From assembly GCF_000151665.1 (NCBI RefSeq), contig NW_013171815.1, forward strand, positions 633,153-697,152: 64,000 nucleotides of DNA, in the 5' to 3' direction. Below are positions 23,353 to 34,505 of the stretch, in pieces. The notes below the pieces were generated by a model that saw nothing but the letters and a program-made list of their open reading frames with translations, had not been told where the DNA came from and made no database searches. Within the stretch, counting starts at the first letter, position 1, and each line of letters opens with the position of its first letter. The position numbers and the translations under genes were made by a program. This DNA comes from Blastocystis hominis. Taxonomy: Eukaryota > Sar > Bigyra > Opalinata > Blastocystidae.

Positions 23353-26300
23353 ATGGACGCATCGCTAAGAAGCAGTAACCATCTGAGTTTTGTAGCAAGC
23401 TTTGTTGATCATTTTCCCTTTTTTTACTGTGTAGAGGTACAACCAGAGGCACAATCGACGTCTGTAAGTACTACCGCGTACTTTAGGACTAGATCTCCCA
23501 GACGAAAGCAAGAAATGTCAAAATTCTTATTCACGTATCTCCTCTATCCCTTTATGACGTGTAGACAGGATAATTCGAACCAACTATCGAATTCAGAGGA
23601 AAGTTGTAATGCTCTTGCATTTCACTGTTATCCTAGGTTTGCTTCAGTACGGGATCGCCGACTATATCGGTTTTGTCGGATATAACACGGAGGACCTGAA
23701 AGAGCCATCTTTTCCTTTTCCATTTTCTTATTCCTTGCAGCTCTCTCCTACTCTGCTACAGGTTATTTGTTGCGACGAGTTGGAGGACGAAATTCCTAGT
23801 ACCCTCGAATGGTTTTGTTTTCCAAGCTTGTTTCCTGTGTTTCTGTAATTCATAGATGGGATTCATTTGTGCCGAAGGATTCCCTGCCTCATCTGGGACA
23901 ACGTTCCGAAGAGTGTGATCGCAGGCATCGAGTATCTAGTGCAATGCCTTCCCTGCAATCCCCTCTTCAGCTCCCCTCCCGTCGAAGTCAGCCGTGCGAT
24001 TCAAGTGGCATCGCATCTCTCTCGCTATGATCACGCTCCGGACAACAACGGGCGTCTTCTCAACCTGGATTCGTTCGATTATCACCCCGAAGAGGTGGTC
24101 GCAGGCCTCAAACTGATCCTCAATCGCATGGTATGCGCAGAGAAATCGATGGACTGTAGCCTGCCCTGATTCCTTCGCATCTGCACCGAACGTTCACGCG
24201 AATCTCGTTTGATGAGATAAACGCGGAGCACATTCCGAACATCACGATCAACGTGATCAAGAAGATTTTGCGAAGCATCCCCAAGCCGCTTCTCATTACA
24301 CTGTTCTATGTGATTTCCTTTATAAGTCTTTTCTTGCGAAGCAATCGCGAAGGCTGCCAAGTCTTCGGAGAGGAAAACGAGTCCGAAGCAAACGCTGCAC
24401 TGGATCAATCGGTCGATTCACTCCGGCAGTTAGCGATTTATTACAATCAAATGAATTTCTCGTATCGATGCCTGTTCACACTTCCGATTCCTTTGATTCG
24501 CAACGGAATCGAGGAAATCTGCCAGTTCTTTTTTCAGTGTTGCTGGCAGCCGCAGACTGAGAAGTTTTCGGAAGAGCAAATCAATGGAATGTATTCGGTG
24601 TTTGTGATCTTGGTTCTCCAATATGAAACGATTTTCGAATCGCTGCTGAAGAGAGATGGGCAGTTGGTTTCCAGCCCGATTCTCTCTCTGGAGGAATCCG
24701 ATTTCTCTTCGTTTTCGATTTCGGATGAGAAGAAAGAAGAAGCGAGCAAAAGCGATGAGTTCTTTCGAAGCGAGCTTCCTACAACCACATCCTATTCGAT
24801 TTTGAGTAATTCGTCTTCCACTTATTACTGCTGCATGCTGCTTCATTATCAGGAAAAGGACGAGTTCTTCGTCCCAACGATCTTCTTTCTTCTCACAACC
24901 ATCCCCATGCCGCAGCAGATCTGCAGCATTTTAGATCCCCTGCTCCGCCAGCTCTCTGATTCCTCGCATCGCGATCCTTTGCTGAAGTTTTTGCTGCGTG
25001 ATGCTCTCTGCCCGATTCCGAACGCGTTGAATGTTCAGTTTCGGATTGCTGGAAAGGATCTCTGTCTTCACACCACGGAAACCCACGATCGATTTCGAAA
25101 CGGTGCTTCTGTCTCGCTTGTTTGATTGTAGTCTCGAGTGTGAAAGCGCTGTTTCAAGTCTTGGAAACGGAAACAATCGCCAACCTTCTGCTTCTCCTCC
25201 TTTTGGAAGAGAAGCTTCTGTTTGTTTCAAACCAAATCGATGTGCTTCCGAAGATTCTAGAAGGCCTTTCGCTGCTGCTTCCCTATCCTTGGCCGCATGG
25301 GTTTATTCCTGTCATCCCTTTCTATTTGCTGCCAGTCCTCATTGATTCACCGTCTCCCTTCTTGTTTGGGACTTCCAACACTTCCTTTGCGTATATTCAA
25401 TCCAGCATTTCCCATGACATTCACGTGGTCTTTCTTTCAGAGCGATACCATGGAACAGTTCCTTCGATTCCCATCAAGCCTCGCCAGTGGCTGTGGCTTT
25501 TCATTGCTCGTAACATTATAGAATAAACCAGTTCAATGCGTTGAACTTCTCGCTTCCTGAAGATGCGTTCTATCGCTATGTGAAGCAGATTGTTTACAGT
25601 TTCTACTGGAAGTTATTCCCTTCGTTCTCCTACTATTTATTCACTCTCTTAGGCAATGTCTGCTTATTTAACACTTCCCAATATATTCAAAACGAAGTGG
25701 ACGAAGAGTTCCGTCCCTTCTATAACCAAATTCTCTCAACACAAGTAGTCTCATCGATTCTCAATTTCGTTTAGAGCTTTGCAATGTTGACTGATCACTT
25801 TTGGAATGTACAGTATCGAGAATTTGTGTCCTGCATGGACTCGCAGACCGAAACTCCCATCGGGTCTGTTCCTTCATATTATACAATCACTTATCCGCTC
25901 TTCCCGTTTTCCTATCTGTCACAGAAAAAGGAATACGCAGTGTCTCTCCCGCAAGAAACTCTCTCGCGAAAGGATCGGCAGTTAATTCTGGACGATCTGA
26001 GCTTTCTGGACAGCTTGCCGCGGCCATCGAACGATCAATTGCAGGACAAGGAGCTCATCGAAGCCTTCTCCCACCCGATTATGAGTTCGATTAATCGTTT
26101 ATTGAGTCTTTATTTAATCGACAACACTTCCGAGCAGTCGTATTGCCTTTTCCGTTTACTGTTAGAGCTCCGCATTTGTTGGAATATGTGACGGACGGCT
26201 TCATCGAACCGAATGTCCGAGTGGATTTCATTCGAATCTTGTGTCAGCCAAGCGCCGGCGTTTCTCCCTATCGCATTATCTCTCATCAGGCGGCATCGTC

Positions 26301-26788
26301 CCTAACGCCTCTGCTTTCAGCGTTCTATTCGTAGGAATGAATCGTTTCCGACGAATCGTAGCAACTGTGTTCAGCAGCGCGATTATGTGAATGCTTTGAA
26401 GCTACACAAGATTTCCTCTCTGTTTATAGTACGCACAGATCATCGGTACTGCCCTCTGTACGGCTTTCTCAACACGCACGAGATCTACTCCAAAGTGGGC
26501 TTCTGGAGAGAATTGTTGCTGGATTACTGCATGCTGGACGAAGAAGATCCGTCCTATCAATTGAAGTATTTCTGTAGCGAGCGATCGAACTTTTATCCAA
26601 TGGATTTTGGGACTGCAAAAGAAGGGCATATTTCGTTGTTGCTGGAGGAAGATCCGAATCTGGTGGTTTCGAGTGATGTGGTCACGAAGGGTCTTTCGAT
26701 CATTGGGAACCTAATGATGGATCTTCAGTTGTCAGAAGAGATCGCAACGAGAATTATGCTGACAGTATTGCAATTAATTACGGAATAA
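23353..26788 (+). CDS. DENN-domain protein (putative Rab guanine-nucleotide exchange factor)
   Basis: DENN proteins activate Rab GTPases. The tripartite layout is visible. The uDENN part holds YGIADYIGFVGYNTEDLK and FPDGIHLCRR-like segments. The cDENN part holds SSVKALFQVLETETIANLLL, EEKLLFVSNQIDVLPKILEG and PYPWPHGFIPVIPFYLLPVL, which match the family's LxLxFxxLLxERRIxxxS and YPxxWxHxxxPxLP signatures. The dDENN-like part holds LPQETLSRKDRQLILDDLSF. The protein continues with a C-terminal region of unknown type (RTDHRYCPLYGFLNTHEIYS and following). Introns of about 29-45 nt separate the pieces, including a 29-nt one just before SSVKALF. The first exons (23353-23640) are short and the start is uncertain. 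TGTTTGTT follows the stop at about 26823. Confidence 0.75.
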
Positions 26789-26985
26789 AGTGTATGTAAT
26801 TGTAATATAGAACGAGGAGTGTGTTTGTTTTAAAAGCAAGCAGAGACAGAATGGAGTGTTAACGAAAAGGTCTGCAAAGTCCCAGAAATGAACAATCCAG
26901 GAGCAATGGATCGACAACAAAATTGAAAACAAATGTACTGAATAGAATGAATATGCCAAACAAATAAACAATAAGGGATAATTGG

Positions 26986-28350
26986 TTAGTAAAATGTCGA
27001 TTCCTTGTACCAATCAAGTGATTCGCGAATTGAGTTGGGCATTCTTCGATGCTTCTCAATATTTTGAAAGAGTTTGTTCCACTCTCTTCTATTGTGCTCC
27101 AAAATTTGTTTCCGATAGTTCAGGTTACACTGGTAAACTTCAGAATAGTTTGTTTTCTGCATCAAATAAACGAGGTGCGACATGTTTTGGAATACAATGG
27201 AGCACGGAGTATAGTAGGAAGCATATTGAAGCCAATACTCCGTAGCTTTCTCTGAATGATCTTCAGGGGAAAAAGGATGCTTGGACTTTGGATGTTTGGG
27301 GGGTTCTTGAAACCGAGCTCCGCAATAATGTGAATCGCTTGCCTTGATATCATGAGCGATTCCATTTTCCACAATGAATGAAGGAGATGGAACAAACATA
27401 GGGATCGCCGTAGTCACCAAATCTGCCAAATAGTATGATAACACTGCATAGGGAAAGACAACTGCAGCTTTGAATTTGTTAATATCTTTGTACTGAAATC
27501 TTCCCTTCACTCGCTCTCGCATGTTCACAAGGAAACAAGGTTTTCTCTCTCTAGCGCAGGCATCCGTGACCATTTGCTGGTATTTCTTAAAGTAGGTGTT
27601 ATTCTTAAATGGAGCATAGAGAAATTCGTCCCAAATGGGCGCGTATCTCGAGGGAGGCGTATAAAGAAGAATAGTGGAAGAAATGATATAGGGGACATCC
27701 CTTCCCGAGTAATAGTTAATGTATTCGGCATCATATCTTCCTGCAGCCATAACAATAACTGGAGCCTTGGGCTGGTGAAACATCCATTTAAGAAGGCTGC
27801 TGGAATCATTATAAAAGCACCTTCGAATGAGAAAACGATGAGCAGGAATAAAAACCACGGTCTTATTGAAAACAATGTAATTCTGACACTCTGACGGATA
27901 AAACATGCAAAGAATTGCATCCACTTGTTGAAAAACACGATTATCACGAAATAACTCCCATATTCGATGAACTGAATCCATATTGTAGGAGAACAGCTTA
28001 TTCGTTTTGCAGATCTCCTTCGTTGGAAAGAGAATATGAGGCTGTTCTTGCTTCAAATCCTGCAAAATATACTGTTGATCAGAGATAACTCTCTTCCTCA
28101 ATTCAGTATAGGCTGGAAGAGAGCATTTATAATTGTAGAAGAACACAGAATGATTCATTGTAGTTAGGGAAGCAGCAAGATCCGTCATTGTTCCATCATG
28201 TACATCAGGAGAAAAGAAAAAAAGAGATGGAGAGGAAGGAGAGTACCGAATATTCATACTAGTTGCGGTTTTGCCATCCGAAAAAGGAAAGTACGTTTGA
28301 ATGAGTGAAGAGAGAATAAAAAGGGCAATAACAACGAAATAGAAGAACAT
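26986..28350 (-). CDS. Intronless type II membrane protein, glycosyltransferase-like
   Basis: One uninterrupted frame of 454 residues. The N terminus MFFYFVVIALFILSSLIQTY is a signal anchor, followed by a large lumenal part with at least five NxS/T sequons (including NHS, NKT, NDS, NMS and NYS). The segment FPYAVLSYYLADLVTTAIPM followed by FVPSP resembles the C-terminal half of glycosyltransferases of the exostosin and related GT-B groups, where an S/Y...DL..A..P.F.P block closes the donor site. The match is short, so the family is tentative. It is divergent from the next glycosyltransferase-like gene, with a shared upstream region of about 280 bp. Lack of introns is unusual in this window, where most genes are split. 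TTTGTTTGG follows the stop. Confidence 0.6.
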   Translation of the reverse strand: MFFYFVVIALFILSSLIQTYFPFSDGKTATSMNIRYSPSSPSLFFFSPDVHDGTMTDLAASLTTMNHSVFFYNYKCSLPAYTELRKRVISDQQYILQDLKQEQPHILFPTKEICKTNKLFSYNMDSVHRIWELFRDNRVFQQVDAILCMFYPSECQNYIVFNKTVVFIPAHRFLIRRCFYNDSSSLLKWMFHQPKAPVIVMAAGRYDAEYINYYSGRDVPYIISSTILLYTPPSRYAPIWDEFLYAPFKNNTYFKKYQQMVTDACARERKPCFLVNMRERVKGRFQYKDINKFKAAVVFPYAVLSYYLADLVTTAIPMFVPSPSFIVENGIAHDIKASDSHYCGARFQEPPKHPKSKHPFSPEDHSEKATEYWLQYASYYTPCSIVFQNMSHLVYLMQKTNYSEVYQCNLNYRKQILEHNRREWNKLFQNIEKHRRMPNSIRESLDWYKESTFY

Positions 28351-28628
28351 GTATTACTGATAGTTGCGGAATTGGAATGCATCGAATTTGATAAGATGAT
28401 ATGATTAGTTTGATTGTTGATCCTGGTTTCAAAATAAAGAAAGGGTTCCAAGAAGAAACAGTAACAGAAATGGGATTGTGTTTTAATACGATGGCTGTAT
28501 AACACACAGATTACTTGCTACCAAAAACACATACTTCATGGACTTTTCAATGAATGAACATTTTGACAAGTGAAACAGCTATCAATAGAGTTTCACTTGT
28601 TCAGATATCTACATTGTGGTGATTCTAA

Positions 28629-29923
28629 ATGAGTTCCACATATTTGATTCCATACTTATTTATACTTGCGATATATCTGTTCACCGCTTCAAAGATTGGA
28701 AAGAATGAGAGCCTAGAGGGAGTTCGCGCATATCCAATTTGCAATTTAAATAAAACAACAAAAGTGAGAAAAGAAATGCCAGTAGAATTAAAAGACTTTG
28801 GATGTTGTTCCAAGAACCGTAGGTTAGATTCGCAGTTTTTTATTTAGAATATGACTATGATGACATTCACTATCCAGTACCATTCAATCAATTGGTGTCC
28901 CAAATTTCAACCCATTATGAGAATTATGGCATTGCAAACTCTTCACTTCCCTACCTTCTTACCGGAGATATTCCAGAATACCATTTTCAGACCTCCGCAG
29001 TCCTAATGATCACAGGAGCCTCGGACAATCATGGATATGGCTCATTTAATTGCCTATATTCTATGGTATTAGCGGATCCTTATGCCTCTTACCTCTACAT
29101 TGATTTAGGCTTGGCGCCTGAATTACGAGAAAAACTATTCGCACACTTCGAAACAATTCATCAAATCCAGGTCAAAATGAAATCTACAGGTTTCCTGGCT
29201 TATCGTAGATTTAATTGGAGTTCGTTTCCTGAGTGGATGAATTTATTCAAAAACAAGGATCAACGTGGAGGATACTCTTGGAAAGTGATTTCCTATATGG
29301 ACGCAGCCTTTTCCTGGAAGGCAATCACATTCTGGATAGACGGAGGAAGTCTGATTCGAGATGGAATAAGTAGAGAGTTAACAAATGTCCGTCTCGAGGG
29401 TATTTACAGTCCTGCATCTGGAGGTGGGGCAGCAGAACGATGGACACATAACGGAACCGTTGAATTTCTATTGTCAAACCGCTTTATTGATTCATTCGAC
29501 CCCAATGGAAGAATGGGATGTGGAGGACATTTAATAACAGATTGGCTGAATAAAACAGTGGTTAACAGAGTGATGATTCCCTATCAGCAATGTGCTTACA
29601 CCCAGAAGTGTATTTCCCCAAGAGGCTCCAACATGAGGAATCATAGGCAAGATCAGGCTGTTCTTTCAGCACTAATACACAACATTGGTGTGATAAAGTC
29701 GCTTAATCCAGAATATCAAGCCCTACCTGCTTTACGTCAAGAAAGAGGAAACCAGGAAAAAGCATGCAGATTAATACTCAACAACTACCTGAAAAGTCTA
29801 CAAAACACTTATCAGATCAAAATTACGAATCGATACTATGACACAACTCATATCAAATACACTCCCATGTACTATAAATACGTCTCAAGACCAGTCGATG
29901 AGGATTGGAAACCATTGAACTAA
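28629..29923 (+). CDS. Secretory glycosyltransferase-like protein (DUF1647-like)
   Basis: MSSTYLIPYLFILAIYLFTA is a signal anchor. A 29-nt intron at 28819-28847 joins CCSKN to QYDYDDIHYP. The core ITGASDNHGYGSFNCLYSMV, YASYLYIDLGL, WIDGGSLI and MGCGGHLITDWL resembles nucleotide-sugar transferase folds of the DUF1647 type, with an Asp-containing YIDLG strand. Conserved histidines and cysteines in the C-terminal half (QQCAYTQKCISPRGSNMRNH) suggest disulfides and possibly a metal site. With the divergent neighbour it looks like a pair for surface glycan synthesis, which is an inference from context. TGTTTGTT lies at about 29940, about 17 nt after the TAA. Confidence 0.62.
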
Positions 29924-30213
29924 ATTGTTTTTGGCTAGCTGTTTGTTGAACAATGAGGAAACTACATGAAAAAGGGCGTATTGATATGGGTAATAAGATG
30001 ACTGTAAAGAATCATTATTTTTCAAGGAAAAATGTATGTGTACATCAAACGAAATGTCTGTATAATAATTAGCAGTCCACAGTTAATGATAAAGTCTACC
30101 AACAGAATGCGACCAATTTGTTGAAAACAGCAAGAACTATGCGAACGTAATAGTAAAAGTGTAAGAATAGATTGAAAATATATGAATCAGCGTTTTCAGA
30201 TGGCTTTCAATAA

Positions 30214-31840
30214 GACCTATGGGGGTAGATAGAAATTATCAGAGTCATTTTAGTCGCAATCCCAAGGGGCATTTTCAGTTTAACAAATATGTCAACCGAG
30301 GATCCCACTCTCGTACATATTGGAATTGATTTTGGTACTTCCAATAGTGTTGCTTATGTTTGTAAAAAGAATCGATATGAATATGTGCCATTCCAACAGG
30401 GGGCTCAAATGCCATCTCTTGTGATACTAGACAATACTAAATTTGTTGTAGGTGTGCCTCCGCCAAAATTTGATAGTGTTGTATTCAAATCTGTGAAGAA
30501 ACTATTGGGTCAGAGTTATTATGATGTGGATCTAAATGATGATATGAGTACATATGGATGCAAGATTGTAGAAGGCCCAGATCATATGTGTTGGTATAAA
30601 ACGGAAGAAAGACTTTATTCTTGTGACGAAATTGCTGTGGCCATATTTAAAAAAATAAAAGAGGAAGTTGATAAGTTTACTGATGGCAAAGTGGGGCGTA
30701 CTGTAGTTTCTGTTCCTGCACGTTATTCTGCCAAACAAAGATACCACATTCAGAAAGCTGCGGAAGCTGCTGGTTTTGATGTGACCAACTTGATAAACGG
30801 ACCCACTGCTGCTTCTGTGTGTGTATCTATAGAGAGATTTATCAATGGGAATATTCTTGTATTTGATCTTGGTGCAGGTACTACAGATGTAACAATATTG
30901 AATTTGCAGGATACGATCTATAAGGTAGAATCGAGTTGTGGAGACGATCATTTGGGTGGGGATGATTTTGATAATATATTACTACATCACATTGAAGATC
31001 GATATAAAGAAAAGTATAATAGAGAGATATGGGATGGAATGAAAGAAGTCAAAAAGAATCGAACGATGAACAGACTAATGAAAGAGATCATTCATCTAAA
31101 ACATCAACTTTCTTCACATAGTTCAGAAGATATTGATATGTATGACATTGTTGGTGGTGATGATGAAGATGAAGATTATAGGATAAATGTTTCTCGGGAG
31201 ACATTTGAGAGATTGATTAGACCATTAACAGAAAGATTTTCGACACTCATTCAAACGGCTCTAAAGAATAGTGAAAGTCAACTTGAAAAGGCAGATATCA
31301 ACTATGTTATTCTTGTTGGAGGAGGATGCTTTATGCCTTGTGTAGCACGGCAGATACGTGATGAATTCCCCAGAGCTGAGATTATTGATATGGGAAAGAA
31401 GATGGAACTTGTAGCTGAAGGTTGTTGTACCTGTGCGAAAAAGAAATCGAAACCGGATTTCAATGTTATTGATATTTTATCACACACCATCGGTTTGTTA
31501 ATGGGAGATGGTTCTGTATTTCCACTGTTCAAAGTGGGTACTCGTCTGCCCACTGATACTTTAGAAGTGATTTTGTATGCAGATCAACCTGGAATCAAAT
31601 TCTTCCAAACGGAAATAGTGGAATTATTGGATGAAAAGCAAGATAATGAAGCGCCTGTTTATAAAGTTCTAGCGGATGTAATTTCCTCTGAATTTATACC
31701 GGATCATTTGAAACTGAAGGAATTTAGCATGCGATTCCGACTGGATATCAGTGGTATATTCTATATGGAAGCTTATGCTTTACCAGAGAATGTGAGGTGT
31801 GTAACAAAATCAGTAGAGGGAATTCCTGTTTAACAGTAAT
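30214..31840 (+). repeat. Segmental duplication copy A (partner at 57527-59152)
   Basis: About 1.63 kb is nearly identical to 57527-59152. Homology starts at gacctatgggg, some 75 bp upstream of the ATG, and stops at taacagtaat just after the stop codon. Flanks beyond these points share nothing. The two copies are in direct orientation, 27 kb apart. Confidence 0.93.
30289..31833 (+). CDS. Intronless Hsp70-like protein, copy A, with altered ATPase motif
   Basis: Actin-fold ATPase domain of the Hsp70 type plus a short C-terminal part. At 514 residues it lacks most of the lid found in 610-650-residue Hsp70s. Motifs seen are GIDFGTSNSVAYV (phosphate 1), VKKLLGQ (catalytic-Lys loop), VFDLGAGTTDVTIL (phosphate 2) and ILVGGGCFMPCVARQI (adenosine). 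The connect-1 motif, NEPTAA in active Hsp70s and in copy B, reads NGPTAA here, so the conserved Glu is lost. Copy A differs from copy B at 16 residues, by my count, with only about 8 silent changes. It has no introns and is AT-rich. It is probably a divergent cytosolic chaperone or decoy. Loss of Glu argues for reduced ATPase. Confidence 0.88.
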   Translation: MSTEDPTLVHIGIDFGTSNSVAYVCKKNRYEYVPFQQGAQMPSLVILDNTKFVVGVPPPKFDSVVFKSVKKLLGQSYYDVDLNDDMSTYGCKIVEGPDHMCWYKTEERLYSCDEIAVAIFKKIKEEVDKFTDGKVGRTVVSVPARYSAKQRYHIQKAAEAAGFDVTNLINGPTAASVCVSIERFINGNILVFDLGAGTTDVTILNLQDTIYKVESSCGDDHLGGDDFDNILLHHIEDRYKEKYNREIWDGMKEVKKNRTMNRLMKEIIHLKHQLSSHSSEDIDMYDIVGGDDEDEDYRINVSRETFERLIRPLTERFSTLIQTALKNSESQLEKADINYVILVGGGCFMPCVARQIRDEFPRAEIIDMGKKMELVAEGCCTCAKKKSKPDFNVIDILSHTIGLLMGDGSVFPLFKVGTRLPTDTLEVILYADQPGIKFFQTEIVELLDEKQDNEAPVYKVLADVISSEFIPDHLKLKEFSMRFRLDISGIFYMEAYALPENVRCVTKSVEGIPV

Positions 31841-32661
31841 CTGTTGACTTGTAATTGAGTTATTGCTGGTTGTGGATTGTTTTGAATACAGTCTTGACTT
31901 TAATCAGTACTATTAGAATAGATTTACAATAGAATAAAACAGGTCATAACATAAAGTGTAATTTGGAGACTTGATGAATTTGTAAATCACTTTTTAGTAA
32001 CTATTATAAGGAATAACCATTGAAATAAGAAAGGTGAGAGAAGACAAAGAAAACTCTAAAAGCAAATCAAATAAGTCAGGTACAGTCAAGATTAAAAATG
32101 GAATAGAATAGAGTAAAATAAAACGTATATTGCATAACAAGTTCAGATGATTACCCGATAATTTGCTCTCATAATATAATCAAAAGTCGTAGATAGATAT
32201 ATGTATTATAAAATACAAATTCAAATGATAATAGACGTTAAGATATGAAGGATTCTAATAAAACACTCGCTATCCTTGCTTTATTTCTATTTAATATAGC
32301 GAATCAATGAAAGTGAAAAGTCCCGATTAATTGGTAATTAAAATTAACTCATTTATCTTTTTCAACTGGTTTCTAGAAAAACAAAGTACAATTATGAATA
32401 GTATACTATGTGGCATTAGTAAAGTCAATAATAGATAGAGGTAATATTACTCACTATATGTTATGTTAATACTTTAGGATACTTCATAATTCAAAATCAT
32501 TATTATAAACGCTTGTTGTGTCATAATAACCTTACCATCTCGAAATACAATAATAGATTGAACAACATCTTCTTCTACTCCATTTACATTTTTCCTATAA
32601 TACAAATAACAAAGGCCATATCGCAAAGACATCACTCATTTTAGAACAAGATATTAAGTGA
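31841..32661. other. AT-rich intergenic stretch, 820 bp
   Basis: Low-GC DNA after the Hsp70-like gene with no spliceable frame, tRNA or repeat array found. It lies between two intronless genes and could hold only their 3' ends, which converge here. Confidence 0.5.
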
Positions 32662-33633
32662 TTATCCGTATCTCTTTCTGCAAGAAAAGCAAACAGGCTT
32701 GTGTGCAAAACGAGTTGTTTTAGTGCCATTTACTACATTACCAAATGCGATTTCTCTACCTTTCCTAAAATCAATATAATCGCCATTTGTTCCTTCATGA
32801 TAGTAATATTCAGTATAGAATCCTTTGTTAGAGCCTCTGTACTTGTTCAAAATAGTTCCTTTAATATCTCCTTCAGTGATCACGCGTCCTGACTCATCAA
32901 ATAGTTTACCTTTTCCTGTTCGAGGATATCTTTGTTTGATATCATCTATATAACTTCCTTCATATCTCAAATACTTGTCTTCATCATATTCTTTCATTAC
33001 ATCTCCATTAAACTCCTTCCAAATTCGTTTCTCTTCTCCATTCTCATATATAGATGCCTGATAAACAACATTATCGTGTAAAGCATAGCAAATTCCATTC
33101 TTCTTATATACTTCGTTTATTTGGGTAATAAATAGCAATTCTCCTGTATGTATGTCGGTTTCATTATAAAATCCCTTCATTTTCCCCTTCAGTGGGCTTA
33201 ATCGATGATAGCGCTTTCCATCCTTATAAAGCCCAAAGAAATCTCCTTCTTTACCAGCAACACGGAATCCATTTTCAATGAAACCCTCAAAAAAACATTC
33301 TCCACAGGAGGTGTACAACTTACATGGACCATTTAGGTTTCCATTGGTAAAGTGTAATTCTGCTAATACAATACTTTGTGGGTCGATTAATAATCCATCT
33401 CCGTCTATTTTTTCTTCATCTGAAAGACCTGCTCTAAGCGTATGACCAGTGAACGGTGGTTGTAGTGTAAACAGAGTACCTCCTCCTTCGATACAAGCTT
33501 CATGTGATTCCTCCCTGATATACTGTCCAATATCCCTCGTCCAGATATCTTCATAATCAGGAAGAGCATATCTAGGTGAGAAAAAATCTAAATTGATCTT
33601 AATTGTATTGTACATGAAATATAAAAATAACAA
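32662..33633 (-). CDS. MORN-like repeat protein, intronless
   Basis: The frame encodes 323 residues with diverged MORN-type units (pattern G.Y..G...G.G). Examples are GNLNGPCKLYTSCGECFFEG, GEYIENGFRV-like FIENGFRVAGKEGDFFGLYK, LRYEGSYIDD with RTGKGKLFDESGRVITEGDI, and NKGFYTEYYYHEG. MORN repeats form an elongated beta-meander that binds lipids or proteins. The N-terminal MLFLYFMYNTIKI may be untranslated leader, and a later ATG could be used. The C terminus has a CFSCRK pair. Base composition is AT-rich like the neighbouring Hsp70-like gene. Both lack introns, so lateral origin or retroposition is possible. Confidence 0.65.
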   Translation of the reverse strand: MLFLYFMYNTIKINLDFFSPRYALPDYEDIWTRDIGQYIREESHEACIEGGGTLFTLQPPFTGHTLRAGLSDEEKIDGDGLLIDPQSIVLAELHFTNGNLNGPCKLYTSCGECFFEGFIENGFRVAGKEGDFFGLYKDGKRYHRLSPLKGKMKGFYNETDIHTGELLFITQINEVYKKNGICYALHDNVVYQASIYENGEEKRIWKEFNGDVMKEYDEDKYLRYEGSYIDDIKQRYPRTGKGKLFDESGRVITEGDIKGTILNKYRGSNKGFYTEYYYHEGTNGDYIDFRKGREIAFGNVVNGTKTTRFAHKPVCFSCRKRYG

Positions 33634-33767
33634 TAATAAACAAGCATGTTAAAAAACAATACTGATAAAACTGCTTAATACTATCCAAACAAATATGCGA
33701 TATGTAGTTTCGGTTCAATACAAGGTCATTCGGGATAACAGAGATACGGCTGTTTCGTAATGGCAAA

Positions 33768-34505
33768 CTACATCATATTCCTCCAAAACCACAACTCCTG
33801 GATCTCCTTCGGCATAATATTACTCGCCGGAGCATTCAACGCCTCTGCTACGAAGTAGGGGAACTTTCCCGGATGCGCAGTATTCAAGCAGATCAACTTA
33901 CACTCCTGCTCTCCGTTCCCGATTGTATCAAGCATGGTCTCCGACTCACTGGAATCCTCTCCCTTGCGCTGCTTATAGAGCGATTTGAGTCCCACGACGA
34001 AGGCACTCGCGGCGTTGGGACAAACGAGTGGAGAAGGCATACGGCATCGTTCGTCTCATCTTTCTTAACGAGATACTTCAGAAAATGACCAATGAACTGC
34101 ATGGAAAAATCCTTGATATGATAAGTGGGTCCATAGAAGGATTCTGCCAAGGAAATGGGACCGACTTGCTTGATCTACGCTCAATCCACATATCATCCAA
34201 TACAGTGACAAGTTCGCGTTGATGAAACTTTTCGAATACAGATTTCAAAAGGACTTCCAAGTCGTCGGATGATATATCACTTTCGTCAATAAATATCGAA
34301 AGAATCGCCAAATAAAGATCACAGAAATTCAGATGCTATTTTTAACAATGCAACAGATACCTACACTCCACTTCTCCAGCGTATCCGTAGAAATGCGCTA
34401 TATCTCTTTCGGACATAAAAGTCCTCCATCCTCTGCGAAGGACTCCAGAAATGCCTCCGTGAACGTATATTCGCGCTTTGTTGTTCTTGTACTAATGTAT
34501 TTCAT
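33768..34505 (-). pseudogene. Threonine synthase pseudogene (stop codon plus internal deletion)
   Basis: Threonine synthase makes threonine from O-phosphohomoserine with PLP. The start MKYISTRTTKREYTFTEAFL and EDGGLLCPKEI are textbook N-terminal sequence, but TAG follows in frame where the family has a proline, and the same frame then resumes as RISTDTLEKWS. After two 29-nt introns come DISSDDLEVLLKSVFEKF, QVGPISLAESFYGPTYHIKD (PLP-lysine motif) and FSMQFIGHFLKYLVKKDE. The frame then jumps to the C-terminal block VCPNAASAFVVGLKSLY and LICLNTAHPGKFPYFVAEAL. The roughly 250 residues between, including the TSGDTG phosphate loop, are missing. The whole is about half the usual length. A real gene with a long spliced-out segment is excluded because the missing exons are not in the DNA. 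Confidence 0.88.

Noticed and set aside
30214-31840. Duplicated Hsp70-like unit as a transposon
   Set aside because: No terminal inverted repeats, target-site duplications or transposase-like frame at either copy.
32925-32950. Minus-strand ATATCC inside the MORN-like gene as a U12 donor
   Set aside because: The frame is open and continuous through it (QRYPRTGKG). There is no AC end in phase and no need for an intron.
33768-34505. Functional, heavily spliced threonine synthase
   Set aside because: The central third of the protein is absent from the DNA and a TAG interrupts the first exon in the correct frame, so splicing cannot rescue it.
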